This document shows positions 1 to 7,874 of a stretch of DNA of 64,000 nt, one piece after another. The stretch's first letter is position 1, and each line of letters starts with the position of its first letter. The DNA lies in contig NZ_JAMBOL010000004.1 of assembly GCF_023715605.1 (NCBI RefSeq), forward strand, positions 124,001-188,000, written 5' to 3'. The notes under the pieces are model-generated. The model was not told the DNA's origin. It worked only from the letters and a program-made list of their open reading frames with translations, and searched no databases. The translations under genes were made by a program, and so were the position numbers. Source of the stretch: Halalkalibacter oceani (GTDB lineage: Bacteria; Bacillota; Bacilli; Bacillales; Bacillaceae_D).

Positions 1-45
1 TTTCTGCTCAACTTCGACTTCTGTCCCACCTTGCCGCGTTTTCGG

Positions 46-855
46 TTAGAATAGAATCTCCTCAAGGTCAGGAAGCGCATGGAAAACTTCTTCAACGGGA
101 ATCGCCAGTCCGTAGCGTTCTTCCCCACTCCACAGTCCCGGTACTGAACGGGCGTAGACGACGCCGACCACTTCCCCCTCTGCCGATAAAACAGGACTTC
201 CACTATGTCCGGGGAAAATGGAATTGGAAATTCTCATCGTCTGATAGGCGCTCTGATTCTCGATAATCTCCCCACGATTGACGATTTGCGTCTGTGTAAG
301 CGGATTGCCAATCACAAAAATCTCTTCCTCCGCAACGGCGGAATTCTCACGGAGAGGCAGGAAAGGCAATTGTTCGCCGTCCACCTTCAGCAAAGCGACA
401 TCGACCTCCTCCACCGCATCAACCACTTCAGCATGGTAAATCTCGCCATTCGGGAATGTCACCGCCAACGGCTGCCTGTTTTCAATGACATGATGATTCG
501 TCAGCAAATAGCCGTCGGGGGTAATCGCAAAGCCAGTTCCTCTGTTGCCCTGGCCTTGAATCGTCACGACCGCCTCCATATACGCTTCGACATCTTCTTC
601 CTGAATGACCTGCTCAGACGTCCGGGCCAGTTCGAGCGCATCGCGGGAAAAATAAGCGAATAAACTGCTCACTCCTTGCAGGAGCAGCAACCCTGCTATA
701 ATAAAGACGCCAAGGCGGATCAAACGTTTCTTTTTAACGCGCTGCGCCTGATCCTCTTCGCTCTCCTCTTCCTCTGCTAAAAAATCCTCAAGAGACGGCT
801 CCTCGTACTCTTCTTCTTGCTGCTCGTTCTCATTGTGTTCGTTATGTTCCTTCAT
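46..855 (-). CDS. Membrane-anchored trypsin-like (HtrA-type) serine protease without PDZ domain
   Basis: 269 aa. The first 40 residues are extremely acidic, followed by a basic KKKR stop and one membrane segment at about 45-64, so the protease domain should lie outside the cell. The catalytic triad of the S1C family is visible: His122 in TNHHVI, Asp152 in VDVALLK and Ser218 in GHSGSP. The protein ends soon after the protease fold, so the C-terminal PDZ domain of HtrA/DegP is absent. The start is supported by GGGGGAG a few bases upstream. It is divergent from yojF and appears to be a single gene. HtrA-like proteins act in envelope protein quality control; the substrate here is unknown. The reduced architecture also fits regulatory or bacteriocin-type S1C proteases. 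Confidence 0.85.
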   Translation of the reverse strand: MKEHNEHNENEQQEEEYEEPSLEDFLAEEEESEEDQAQRVKKKRLIRLGVFIIAGLLLLQGVSSLFAYFSRDALELARTSEQVIQEEDVEAYMEAVVTIQGQGNRGTGFAITPDGYLLTNHHVIENRQPLAVTFPNGEIYHAEVVDAVEEVDVALLKVDGEQLPFLPLRENSAVAEEEIFVIGNPLTQTQIVNRGEIIENQSAYQTMRISNSIFPGHSGSPVLSAEGEVVGVVYARSVPGLWSGEERYGLAIPVEEVFHALPDLEEILF

Positions 856-929
856 CGGCTCCCCCTTACGCTATTGCATTGTCTGATGATGACAACCTTT
901 GCTTTAGCAAACGAATATGAGTCAATTCA

Positions 930-959
930 TTGGTTGTTTCCTAAAGCTTGGATTATACT
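930..959 (+). promoter_or_regulatory. Likely sigma-A promoter of yojF-bshB2
   Basis: TTGGTT (930-935) and TATACT (954-959) are separated by 18 bp, about 35 bp upstream of the GGAGGAG ribosome binding site of yojF. This is the only convincing box pair between the divergent protease and yojF. Confidence 0.45.
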
Positions 960-1000
960 TATTATAAATCATCCAGCAGTGAGGATTAAAGGAGGAGCAC

Positions 1001-1348
1001 ATGGAACTGATTTCACTTGACGAGGTACAAGCCTACCTCAATCAATTTGCCCGGCGGGAGATTTACCTTCATTTAGAAACGACAAATGGAGCGTATGCCT
1101 CACATCATGATGAAAATTTCTTTTCAGCAAGCGCGTATATTCGCAATGCTCTAATTGAATATGAACATGGAAAAATTATTGGGACCGGTCCGTATCGCGT
1201 CGGTCTTAAGCTGAAGATCGGCTGGGTTTATGCAGAAGGGCTTACGCATTACGAGCTTGACGAAAAAGGAAGGCTGCTCTTGGCCGGCCATGGCTTTGAC
1301 GGCAAGCTTGCAGTTGCATTGGAACTTAGTGAACAGCCATTTGAATAA
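1001..1348 (+). CDS. yojF: YojF family protein (DUF1806)
   Basis: 115 aa, the normal length for the family. The segment YLHLETTNGAYASH followed by GPYRVGLKLK and GWVYAEGLTH is characteristic of Bacillus YojF. The start has a strong RBS (GGAGGAG) 4 nt away. It sits 15 bp upstream of bshB2, the same pairing as yojF-yojG in B. subtilis, so the two are probably co-transcribed and YojF is thought to assist the bacillithiol deacetylase. Its biochemical role is not established. Confidence 0.9.
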   Translation: MELISLDEVQAYLNQFARREIYLHLETTNGAYASHHDENFFSASAYIRNALIEYEHGKIIGTGPYRVGLKLKIGWVYAEGLTHYELDEKGRLLLAGHGFDGKLAVALELSEQPFE

Positions 1349-1363
1349 GAGGAGTGTCCGCTC

Positions 1364-2035
1364 ATGAAGAAAGAAAAACATGTTTTAGTTATATTCCCTC
1401 ATCCCGATGATGAAGCGTTCGGCGTTTCTGGAACGATTTCGATGCATAGGGCAAAGGGTACCCCGGTGACCTATGCCTGCCTAACGCTCGGTGAAATGGG
1501 GCGCAACCTTGGCAACCCGCCTTTTGCAACACGGGAATCTTTACCGGAAATTAGGCGTAAAGAGCTCGTAAAAGCCGCTGAAGCGATGGGCATCGAAGAT
1601 TTACGAATGATGGGCTTCAGGGATAAGACGATTGAATTTGAGGATGATGATAAGATGACCGCTTTAGTGTCTGACCTTCTGGAGGAAATCAAGCCATCCC
1701 TCGTCATTTCCTTTTATCCGGGCTACTCTGTCCATCCTGATCATGAAGCAACCGCCCGCGCTGTCGTCCGCGCGATGAGCAAGCTCAATAAGGAGGAAAG
1801 ACCGCCATTATACGCGATCGCATTTTCCAATCATCATGAAGAAGAAATCGGGCCGCCTGATGTGTTAATTGATGTCAGCGAATTTGCCGAACAGAAAAAA
1901 GCGGCGATGTACGCTCATCTTTCACAAACCGCGTGGATGCTTCCGGAAATGGAGCAAAAATGGGCCAACGGTGATGAGGATGCCTGGAAATGGCTGACGA
2001 TCGAGCGTTTCTGGACGTATCCATTTTCTGATTAA
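1364..2035 (+). CDS. bshB2: Bacillithiol biosynthesis deacetylase BshB2
   Basis: 223 aa, PIG-L/LmbE-type zinc deacetylase. The metal and catalytic motif HPDDEAFG lies at residues 13-20 and a second histidine motif HPDHEA near 120-125. BshB enzymes remove the acetyl group from GlcNAc-malate to give GlcN-malate, the second step of bacillithiol synthesis, in the cytoplasm; BshB2 is the YojG-type paralogue. It is preceded by AGAGGAG and directly follows yojF. ytxJ at 24.6 kb, a bacillithiol-linked redox protein, agrees with a bacillithiol-producing host. Confidence 0.9.
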   Translation: MKKEKHVLVIFPHPDDEAFGVSGTISMHRAKGTPVTYACLTLGEMGRNLGNPPFATRESLPEIRRKELVKAAEAMGIEDLRMMGFRDKTIEFEDDDKMTALVSDLLEEIKPSLVISFYPGYSVHPDHEATARAVVRAMSKLNKEERPPLYAIAFSNHHEEEIGPPDVLIDVSEFAEQKKAAMYAHLSQTAWMLPEMEQKWANGDEDAWKWLTIERFWTYPFSD

Positions 2036-2044
2036 CAATATCCT

Positions 2045-2150
2045 TACTTTGCGGGAGGAAAAGCAACGGTGAGACCGCACAGGGCGTAGCCCGAGGAGGC
2101 TCACCAGCTTCCCGCGGAAAGCGAAGTCTCTTTCAGGAGCGGTGGATATC
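2045..2150. repeat. Bacillaceae-type dispersed intergenic repeat
   Basis: A GC-rich segment containing GGTGAGACCGCACAGGGCG, GAGGAGGCTCACCAGC and CCGCGGAAAGCGAAGTC. From memory, very similar sequences (GTGAGACCCCGCAGG...GAGGAGGCTCACC...CCGCGGAAAGCGAAGTC) recur many times in intergenic regions of Bacillus, Halobacillus and Oceanobacillus genomes. The parts GGTGAGACC and GGCTCACC can pair. Only this copy was seen in the window. It follows bshB2 and has no coding capacity; its function is unknown. Confidence 0.55.
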
Positions 2151-2261
2151 CTCTCATGTAGGTGAAATACTTGATCTCCCCTTCATAAACTTCAAAACAT
2201 ACTAATCATAAGAACGGTGCTCAGACAAAGGTTGGTTTTTTTACCTTTTGCCCAGCCCCGG

Positions 2262-2290
2262 TTGCACATTTTCACTTCTCCCTTTATAAT
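2262..2290 (+). promoter_or_regulatory. Sigma-A promoter of the GNAT-like gene
   Basis: TTGCAC (2262-2267), a 17-bp spacer and a perfect TATAAT (2285-2290). Transcription should begin near 2297, which leaves no leader for a GTG at 2300 and supports translation from GTG 2324. Confidence 0.7.
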
Positions 2291-2323
2291 AGTGTACTTG
2301 TGAGCAAGGAGAGGAGTGATTCG

Positions 2324-2842
2324 GTGCTTTTAACGCAGTTTCGCGCGGAAGAAGAGCAAAAAACCGCTGAACAAATAGAACAGAACTTAGAAGAGCTGGA
2401 ATTTCAGCTTTTCCGAATGCAAGAGAACATGAAAGAAATCGCCAAAAGATGGAAAATCATCGGTATCGAACAAACAAATGAAGAAAAATGGGTGATTGTG
2501 TCAATGGTTGATGACGGCCACCTTTGCAAAATCATGCTCAATCAATGTGATGCGGCCGACCACGGCAGATGGGATTTCTCGATCCAGGCACAATATGAGG
2601 ATCGCCACACGATTCACATCGGCGACATTAAAGGGCAGGAAAACAGAGGATACGGCTCGATCTGTATGAAATACTTAAAGGACCACGCCAAAGCGCAAAA
2701 CGTCCAGTACATTAAAGGCGACCTCGCCAAGCGTGACTGGGACCATATTGATAGACTCATCCATTTTTACGAGAAGCATCATTTTGAGGTTGAGGTGGAT
2801 TACGATGAAAAAGCTGGATCGATTCGTTGGAATGCCGGCTAG
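2324..2842 (+). CDS. GNAT-like acetyltransferase domain protein
   Basis: About 172 aa. The start was moved to GTG 2324 because AAGGAGAGGAG sits 8 nt before it and the promoter ends too close to GTG 2300. The N-terminal 40 residues are glutamate-rich and helical. The C-terminal half reads like a GNAT fold: a DIKGQENRGYGSICMKYL helix in the acetyl-CoA site region (variant R-G-x-G-S), then YIKGDLAKRDWDHIDRLIHFYEKHHFEV, the usual GNAT beta5-alpha4 'FYEK.GF' arrangement. The substrate cannot be deduced. It is monocistronic, with its own promoter and a terminator. Confidence 0.6.
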   Translation: MLLTQFRAEEEQKTAEQIEQNLEELEFQLFRMQENMKEIAKRWKIIGIEQTNEEKWVIVSMVDDGHLCKIMLNQCDAADHGRWDFSIQAQYEDRHTIHIGDIKGQENRGYGSICMKYLKDHAKAQNVQYIKGDLAKRDWDHIDRLIHFYEKHHFEVEVDYDEKAGSIRWNAG

Positions 2843-2903
2843 TAAACTGGTCAAAAATAGCAGCGGGTCCGTCGATCACCTCAGCTTCGCACGCTGCTTT
2901 GGA

Positions 2904-2952
2904 GATCCCGCAAAAAGGTCTTTTCTATGACCTTTCACGGGATCTTTTTTTC
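2904..2952 (+). terminator. Intrinsic terminator
   Basis: Stem GATCCCG...CGGGATC (2904-2910 with 2938-2944), with an inner stem AAAGGTC/GACCTTT around TTTTCTAT, followed by a run of T. It ends the GNAT-like gene and may also serve the convergent SMP-30 gene. Confidence 0.8.
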
Positions 2953-3852
2953 TTATCTTCTAAGACTTTGTCCGCGCACTTTCGTTTCGACTGAATAGAA
3001 ATCGAATTCAGAGCCCATGAATAATGTCTTCATCTCTTTGCCGCCAAAGCAAAGATTTCCTGACGCTTCAGGGGTAAAGATTACACCAAGTGTTTCCCCT
3101 TCCGCGCTAAATACTTGAACTCCCCCTTCTGCTGTGCACCAAACATTTCCTTCACTATCTACTTTGATTCCATCGGGAAACCCATGGCCTCTTTTTAATG
3201 TTTTGGCGAACAATCGCTTATTGCCCAATGTCCCATCGTCGAGGACATCCATCACTGTAATTTGACTCAGACCGCTTTCCGCGAAATACATTTGTGACTC
3301 ATCCGGAGAAAAACAGAGTCCATTTGGGTTATCGACTTCATCTGTCACAAGCGTGACCTGAAATCCATCCGGGTGGATCATGTAGACGCCCTGACAAGGC
3401 TGCTGCTGTCGGCCAAACCGCCCATGACGAGTCGGCCTTCTGCCGAAAGTAGGATCGGTAAAATAAATCATCCCGTTAGAATGAACGACAACATCATTAG
3501 GGCTATTAAACGGCTTGCCATTGTATTCAGAAGCGATAACCTGATAGTCCGACATATCACGATTCATCCGCGCCATACGATAGCCTATTTGTTCGCAAAC
3601 GATAATTCTGCCTGCCGCGTCATAGGCCATGCCGTTGCCGATATTCGTGTTTTCTCGCAAAAGAGTACAACCTTCGCCTTCCTTCCAACGCCAAGTCTTT
3701 TCATTCGTCAAAGAGCTAAATGTTAAATCCTGCTCCTTTTCACTCCAAATCGGCCCCTCAAAAAATCCTTCGACGCTTCCTAAAAGCTTCATATCCTGTG
3801 AAACATCAATCAGATCATGAAATTTTTCAGCGACAGCTTCATATTTCAGCAT
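2953..3852 (-). CDS. SMP-30/gluconolactonase family lactonase
   Basis: 299 aa, a full-length six-bladed propeller of the SMP-30/gluconolactonase/LRE family. The metal-site residues of the family are visible: Glu32 in EGPIW, Asn177 in NPNG and Asp227 in FPDGIKVD; the segment FNSPNDVVVHSNG near 115-127 is also typical. Such enzymes open the ring of sugar- or acid-derived lactones using a divalent metal. It is the last gene of module A, behind a CoA-transferase, which suggests that a lactone form of the transported acid is hydrolysed before CoA activation. RBS GGAG is close to the start. The true substrate is unknown. Confidence 0.8.
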   Translation of the reverse strand: MLKYEAVAEKFHDLIDVSQDMKLLGSVEGFFEGPIWSEKEQDLTFSSLTNEKTWRWKEGEGCTLLRENTNIGNGMAYDAAGRIIVCEQIGYRMARMNRDMSDYQVIASEYNGKPFNSPNDVVVHSNGMIYFTDPTFGRRPTRHGRFGRQQQPCQGVYMIHPDGFQVTLVTDEVDNPNGLCFSPDESQMYFAESGLSQITVMDVLDDGTLGNKRLFAKTLKRGHGFPDGIKVDSEGNVWCTAEGGVQVFSAEGETLGVIFTPEASGNLCFGGKEMKTLFMGSEFDFYSVETKVRGQSLRR

Positions 3853-3919
3853 TGTGACTCCTCCAATTCATTTACGAAAAATAAATACTTGAGCGACTCT
3901 GTGCAAAATTGAGCACGAA

Positions 3920-5143
3920 TCAGATGATTTTCTCTTTCATCAACTGATTGTACTCCTCATCAGAAAGCCCTAAATCTCCTTTATAAACCTCTTCATTAAA
4001 GGCGCCGACCCCCTGACCCAGATGACGGATTTCACAATGGGTTTCCGAGAACTTCGGAAAGATATTCGGAATGTCCAGCATACCGAAGATGGGATGGTCG
4101 ACCTTCTTAATACTGTTGCGGGCGATAAAATGCGGATCCGAGAAAATATCGTCCATTTCGTTTACCGGCCCCGCCGGAACCCCGCCGTCATCAAGTAAGT
4201 TGACGAGCTCTTTCATCGAAAGCTTTGCCGTCCATTGGTCGATGATGCTAACCAGTTGATCATTGTGTTTAACTCTGTCCGGGTTTGTAATAAAACGCGG
4301 GTCCTTTAACAGCTCAGGCATTTCCATCACTTCCGTCAGCCGCTCCCACGTTTTTTGCGTGCTTGCGCCGATAATGACCCACTTGTTATCCTTTGTTTTA
4401 TGAATGTAGGACGGGCTCGCTACCGAGGTACTCATCGGCTCCCTTACCGGTTTTGTCTCGTTAATCGAATAATCTGCAATTTGTGATTCCAGCACCCTGA
4501 CGAGCGGCTCATACAAGGAAACATCGACCACCTGTCCTTTTGCTTGATCGCCGTTTATAATAGCCAAAACGGAGCTTACCCCACCCATCACAGCGAACAT
4601 CCCGGCCATCAGATCGGCGAGCGCGACCGGTGGACTGACAGGAGCGCGATCTTCGTATCCTTGAAGAGCCGTATAGCCGGAATAAGCCGTAGCAGGTGTA
4701 CCAAACCCCGCTTTCTCCCTGTACGGCCCATCCTGCCCGTAGCCGGAAATGCGCGCGAGAACAATTTTCGGGTTGACCGCCTTCATTACGTCAAAGCCAA
4801 TACCCCATTTTTCGATCGTTCCCGGACGGAAATTCTCGAGGACCAGATCAGCATCTTTGACAAGCTGCAAAAAAAGATCCTTCCCTTTTTCATTACGTAA
4901 ATCCAAAGTGACACAACGTTTGTTCCGTGCCATTGTGGCCCAGCGGAGACTTTCTCCATCTTTCTGCGGAAGAAATTGACGAAACGGATCGCCGACACCC
5001 GGCATTTCAATTTTAATTACATCAGCGCCGTAGTCTGCCAGTAAAGAACCTGCAAACGGTCCTGCTACAACATTGGCGATTTCGATTACCTTCAATGATT
5101 TCAGGGGTCCAGTTCGCTTGCTTTCTTTCGTTAAGTTAGCCAT
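3920..5143 (-). CDS. CaiB/BaiF (class III) CoA-transferase, module A, copy 2
   Basis: 407 aa from the chosen ATG at 5143 (MANLTKESK), which has GGAGG 7 nt upstream; longer in-frame extensions lack an RBS. Family features: LKVIEIANVVAGPFAG at the N terminus, DYGADVIKIE, LDLRNEKGKDLFLQLVKDADLVLENFRPG, and ALADLMAGMFA, whose Asp is the family's acyl-carrying catalytic residue. Class III enzymes move CoA between two carboxylic acids. The position between two SMP-30 proteins and downstream of a TRAP transporter suggests activation of an imported carboxylate. It is about one-half identical by eye to the copies at 10.0 and 13.7 kb. Confidence 0.85.
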   Translation of the reverse strand: MANLTKESKRTGPLKSLKVIEIANVVAGPFAGSLLADYGADVIKIEMPGVGDPFRQFLPQKDGESLRWATMARNKRCVTLDLRNEKGKDLFLQLVKDADLVLENFRPGTIEKWGIGFDVMKAVNPKIVLARISGYGQDGPYREKAGFGTPATAYSGYTALQGYEDRAPVSPPVALADLMAGMFAVMGGVSSVLAIINGDQAKGQVVDVSLYEPLVRVLESQIADYSINETKPVREPMSTSVASPSYIHKTKDNKWVIIGASTQKTWERLTEVMEMPELLKDPRFITNPDRVKHNDQLVSIIDQWTAKLSMKELVNLLDDGGVPAGPVNEMDDIFSDPHFIARNSIKKVDHPIFGMLDIPNIFPKFSETHCEIRHLGQGVGAFNEEVYKGDLGLSDEEYNQLMKEKII

Positions 5144-5175
5144 TCTCCATCCTCCATATCTCAATTTATCTCTCT

Positions 5176-5973
5176 TTACTTCACATTCATCCGATAGATT
5201 CCATCTTCTGTACCGATAAATAATGCTTTTTCGTTCGCTTCGCCAAAACATATCGTGACCGGCCGCTGATCAAGCAAGATCGTTCCGAGGCGCAAGCCTG
5301 ACGGATCAAAAATATGAACCCCCGTCGGCGCGGCGCAATAAATATTTCCACGTTCATCCACCTTAATATCAGTAGGTGGGCCATCCGCAAACTCGCTCGC
5401 ATAAGCCAGTGTGCGAACACGGGTCAGAGTCGCATCGAAAGCAATGTCAATCGTTAAGACGGAGCCTGTACCGCCATCTGTAAAGATGAGAGCGGCTTCC
5501 TCTCGTGCCAGACATACATTCAGTGGCTGGAGCGAGTCGTCGCGAGACGCCTGCACCGCTTGAAGATTCTCAGGTAAAACATAATAGATCCCGTCGTTCG
5601 TCGCCGTATACATAATCCCACTTGAATGGATCGCAAATGCGACTGCTTCCAGCTGATTTTCTTCCGCTTCAGCAAAAACGGTTCGCTCTCCGTCGTGATA
5701 ACGGACAATGGAACGCTCTACTCTATCGCAGCCGACGATTCGATTGTAGGCATCATAAGCCATCGCATGTAGCATCCCTAAAGAAGTCTCTGCCTTTTCC
5801 ACTCCCCCTGCAGTCCACGCATATGTCTCACCATTGCGGTCGACGACAGTCAGTTGACCGTCTTTTTTTGACCACGCCATCGCGGCTGGAACAAGTTGCG
5901 TCGTTTTTTTCAAATCCTGATCGATATCCAGCACGTTGTAAAAAATGGGATGATAAATATTTGCTTGTAACAT
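5176..5973 (-). CDS. SMP-30/gluconolactonase-like protein lacking the metal ligands
   Basis: 265 aa, shorter than its neighbour at 2953-3852 but alignable with it: GPPTDIKVDERGNIYC against GFPDGIKVDSEGNVWC, and MAYDAYNRIVGCDRV against MAYDAAGRIIVCEQI. At the three family metal-ligand positions the residues differ: Glu of EGP is replaced in PAAMAW, Asn of NPNG in QPLN, and Asp of PDG by Thr in PPTD. It is therefore probably not a lactonase; a binding or sensing role, or a divergent activity, is possible. A good RBS (GGAGG, 6 nt) argues against a pseudogene. It lies between dctM and the CoA-transferase in the same operon. Confidence 0.7.
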   Translation of the reverse strand: MLQANIYHPIFYNVLDIDQDLKKTTQLVPAAMAWSKKDGQLTVVDRNGETYAWTAGGVEKAETSLGMLHAMAYDAYNRIVGCDRVERSIVRYHDGERTVFAEAEENQLEAVAFAIHSSGIMYTATNDGIYYVLPENLQAVQASRDDSLQPLNVCLAREEAALIFTDGGTGSVLTIDIAFDATLTRVRTLAYASEFADGPPTDIKVDERGNIYCAAPTGVHIFDPSGLRLGTILLDQRPVTICFGEANEKALFIGTEDGIYRMNVK

Positions 5974-6031
5974 ACACTTCCTCCATCATTTAAAAGGTTA
6001 TAAACAGCTCCCTGCCCGTCAGTCAATCTTT

Positions 6032-7324
6032 CTATAAGCCTAAAAGGTTAGGAATCAATAGCGAAATTTGCGGGATGTACAGCAGCAACAGTCCGACAAT
6101 GATACCGGTTATTAAAAAACCGATAATCTGTTTGGAGATGGCGTGAAGTGAAACGCCGGCGATCTGCGCTGCCGGATAAATATTAGCAGCGACCGGAGGC
6201 GTGATCATCCCGATCGATACGGCAACGACTAAAATCACTCCAAACCATGTAATATCGTAGCCCATTTGCATAACAGCAGGCAGCAATAACGGGACGAACA
6301 AATAGGTGATTGAGATGCCGTCCAGGAAAAAACCGGCCATCACGAGAATAAAGAAGATCACCGTGATAATAATGTACTGGTTCGTTGAAATTCCCATTAA
6401 CAGCGTCGTTACAGCCGAGGCGATTCCGGTTGTTGTCACGAGCCAGGCCATTACGCCAGCACCGGCCGTGATGAGAAGAATCATCGCGGAATCCACTGCT
6501 GAGTCGACCATCACCGGCATAAAATTCTCCCGTTTTATTTGTCTGTAAGCAACAACACCAATAAACAAACTGTAAAAAGCAGCTACCGCCGCCGCCTCGG
6601 TCGGTGTGAAAATCCCACCGTAAATTCCGCCCAAAATAATAACCGGGGAAAGAAGCCCCAAAAAACTGGCCCAAAATGCGCGGAATATTTCTTTTCGGGA
6701 ACCCCGAACCTGCCCTTTATACCCGTGACGTACAGAGTAAAGAAAAACATAGACACAAAAGGCTAATCCCATCAGAATCCCGGGAAGAATGCCAGCGGCA
6801 AATAATTTCCCAACCGATGCGCCCTCGGCGACGACACCGTAGACGATAAAGGTTATACTCGGCGGAATCACGACGGCAATTCCACCTGCTGCCGCGATAA
6901 TCGAAGCGGCAAACGCTTTGTTATAGCCGGCATTGACCATTAATGGAATCAGGACAGGTCCTAGAGCAACAACAGTTGCCGGACCTGAACCTGAGATCGC
7001 CCCCCAAAAAGTGACAACGATAACCGAAACAATAGCCAGACCTCCGGGAATAGGCCCTATCAACAGTTCTACAAATCTTACAATTCTTTGCGAGATTCCT
7101 GAATGATTAATAATGTTACCGGCAATAATAAAGAATGGAATCGCCAGCAGCGCGGTTGAAGAAACTGAAGCTTCCATAATATCGGCGAACATCGCCGGTG
7201 CCATTCCCGTTGCCAGCAGCGTGATTATTGAAGCGAGACTGAGAGAGATCGCGATCGGAATGCGCAAAATCATCAACAGGAAGAAGATGCCTAGAAGCAG
7301 TATGCCAATGGTGCCAGCGCTCAT
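6032..7324 (-). CDS. TRAP transporter large permease (DctM type)
   Basis: 430 aa, almost entirely hydrophobic, the usual length of DctM. Typical segments are PFFIIAGNIINHSGIS near the N-terminal quarter, GAISGSGPATVVALGPVLIP, and GIFTPTEAAAVAAFYS. The DctM family forms the ion-coupled channel of tripartite ATP-independent periplasmic-type transporters. The start overlaps the dctQ stop by 4 nt (ATGA), showing translational coupling. With dctP it imports an organic acid for module A. Confidence 0.9.
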   Translation of the reverse strand: MSAGTIGILLLGIFFLLMILRIPIAISLSLASIITLLATGMAPAMFADIMEASVSSTALLAIPFFIIAGNIINHSGISQRIVRFVELLIGPIPGGLAIVSVIVVTFWGAISGSGPATVVALGPVLIPLMVNAGYNKAFAASIIAAAGGIAVVIPPSITFIVYGVVAEGASVGKLFAAGILPGILMGLAFCVYVFLYSVRHGYKGQVRGSRKEIFRAFWASFLGLLSPVIILGGIYGGIFTPTEAAAVAAFYSLFIGVVAYRQIKRENFMPVMVDSAVDSAMILLITAGAGVMAWLVTTTGIASAVTTLLMGISTNQYIIITVIFFILVMAGFFLDGISITYLFVPLLLPAVMQMGYDITWFGVILVVAVSIGMITPPVAANIYPAAQIAGVSLHAISKQIIGFLITGIIVGLLLLYIPQISLLIPNLLGL

Positions 7325-7827
7325 CGTTCATCCTCCTCAGCGCCTGATATCGTCCTTTCCTTGAAAGCGCTTACAGAAACTTGAATTGTTCTCCAAATAT
7401 AGAGCAGTGCACCAACCGGAATACATACAGAGAAAATCCATCTCGGCGCATTATTCAATGCGTTGATCGTCGTATTGTATTGATAATAATCCAACGTTTT
7501 CATCGTGCCGTAATACAGCAAAAAAGAAAACAAAATAACACTCGCGATCGTTGTCAGCAGCTCAACATATTTCTGATGCTTTCGAGGAAGCATATCGCTA
7601 AAAAGAGTAAAAGCCGGGTTTCTCTTTCTCATGCAGACAATCGGCGCCCCCAAAAACGTTACCATCGGAAATAACGCGCCTAACAAAGCATCTGTAAAAA
7701 GCAGCGGCAGATGAAGAATGTACCTCGACAACACATTGGCAAAGCAAAGTATCAGCATGAGCGTCATCACAATCGCCACGATATATTCTTCAGGAGAATA
7801 CTTCGTTTTTGTTTTACCCTTTGGCAT
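7321..7827 (-). CDS. TRAP transporter small permease (DctQ type)
   Basis: 168 aa with four predicted membrane segments, a charged N terminus and the DctQ-like stretch around NVLSRYILHLPLLFTDALLGALFPMVTFLG. DctQ joins DctM to form the membrane part of the TRAP transporter. It overlaps dctM by 4 nt and follows dctP by about 47 nt. A near-perfect cre-like sequence (7362-7375) lies within its 3' coding region, just before dctM. Confidence 0.85.
   Translation of the reverse strand: MPKGKTKTKYSPEEYIVAIVMTLMLILCFANVLSRYILHLPLLFTDALLGALFPMVTFLGAPIVCMRKRNPAFTLFSDMLPRKHQKYVELLTTIASVILFSFLLYYGTMKTLDYYQYNTTINALNNAPRWIFSVCIPVGALLYIWRTIQVSVSAFKERTISGAEEDER
7362..7375. promoter_or_regulatory. cre-like site inside dctQ
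   Basis: TGAAAGCGCTTACA fits the CcpA operator consensus TGWAANCGNTNWCA at every position. It lies in coding sequence about 40 bp before dctM, where a roadblock type of repression is conceivable. Related sequences precede the first CoA-transferase (11254-11267) and the CitE-like gene (19063-19076). It could instead be recognised by the local LacI-family regulator. Confidence 0.45.
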
Positions 7828-7874
7828 TTCTTTTCACATCCTGTCACACAATGAATTCTCCTACCCTCTTTTGA

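Noticed and set aside
205-663. 152-codon plus-strand ORF
   Set aside because: It lies antisense to the HtrA-like protease, which has all family motifs; no RBS or family resemblance.
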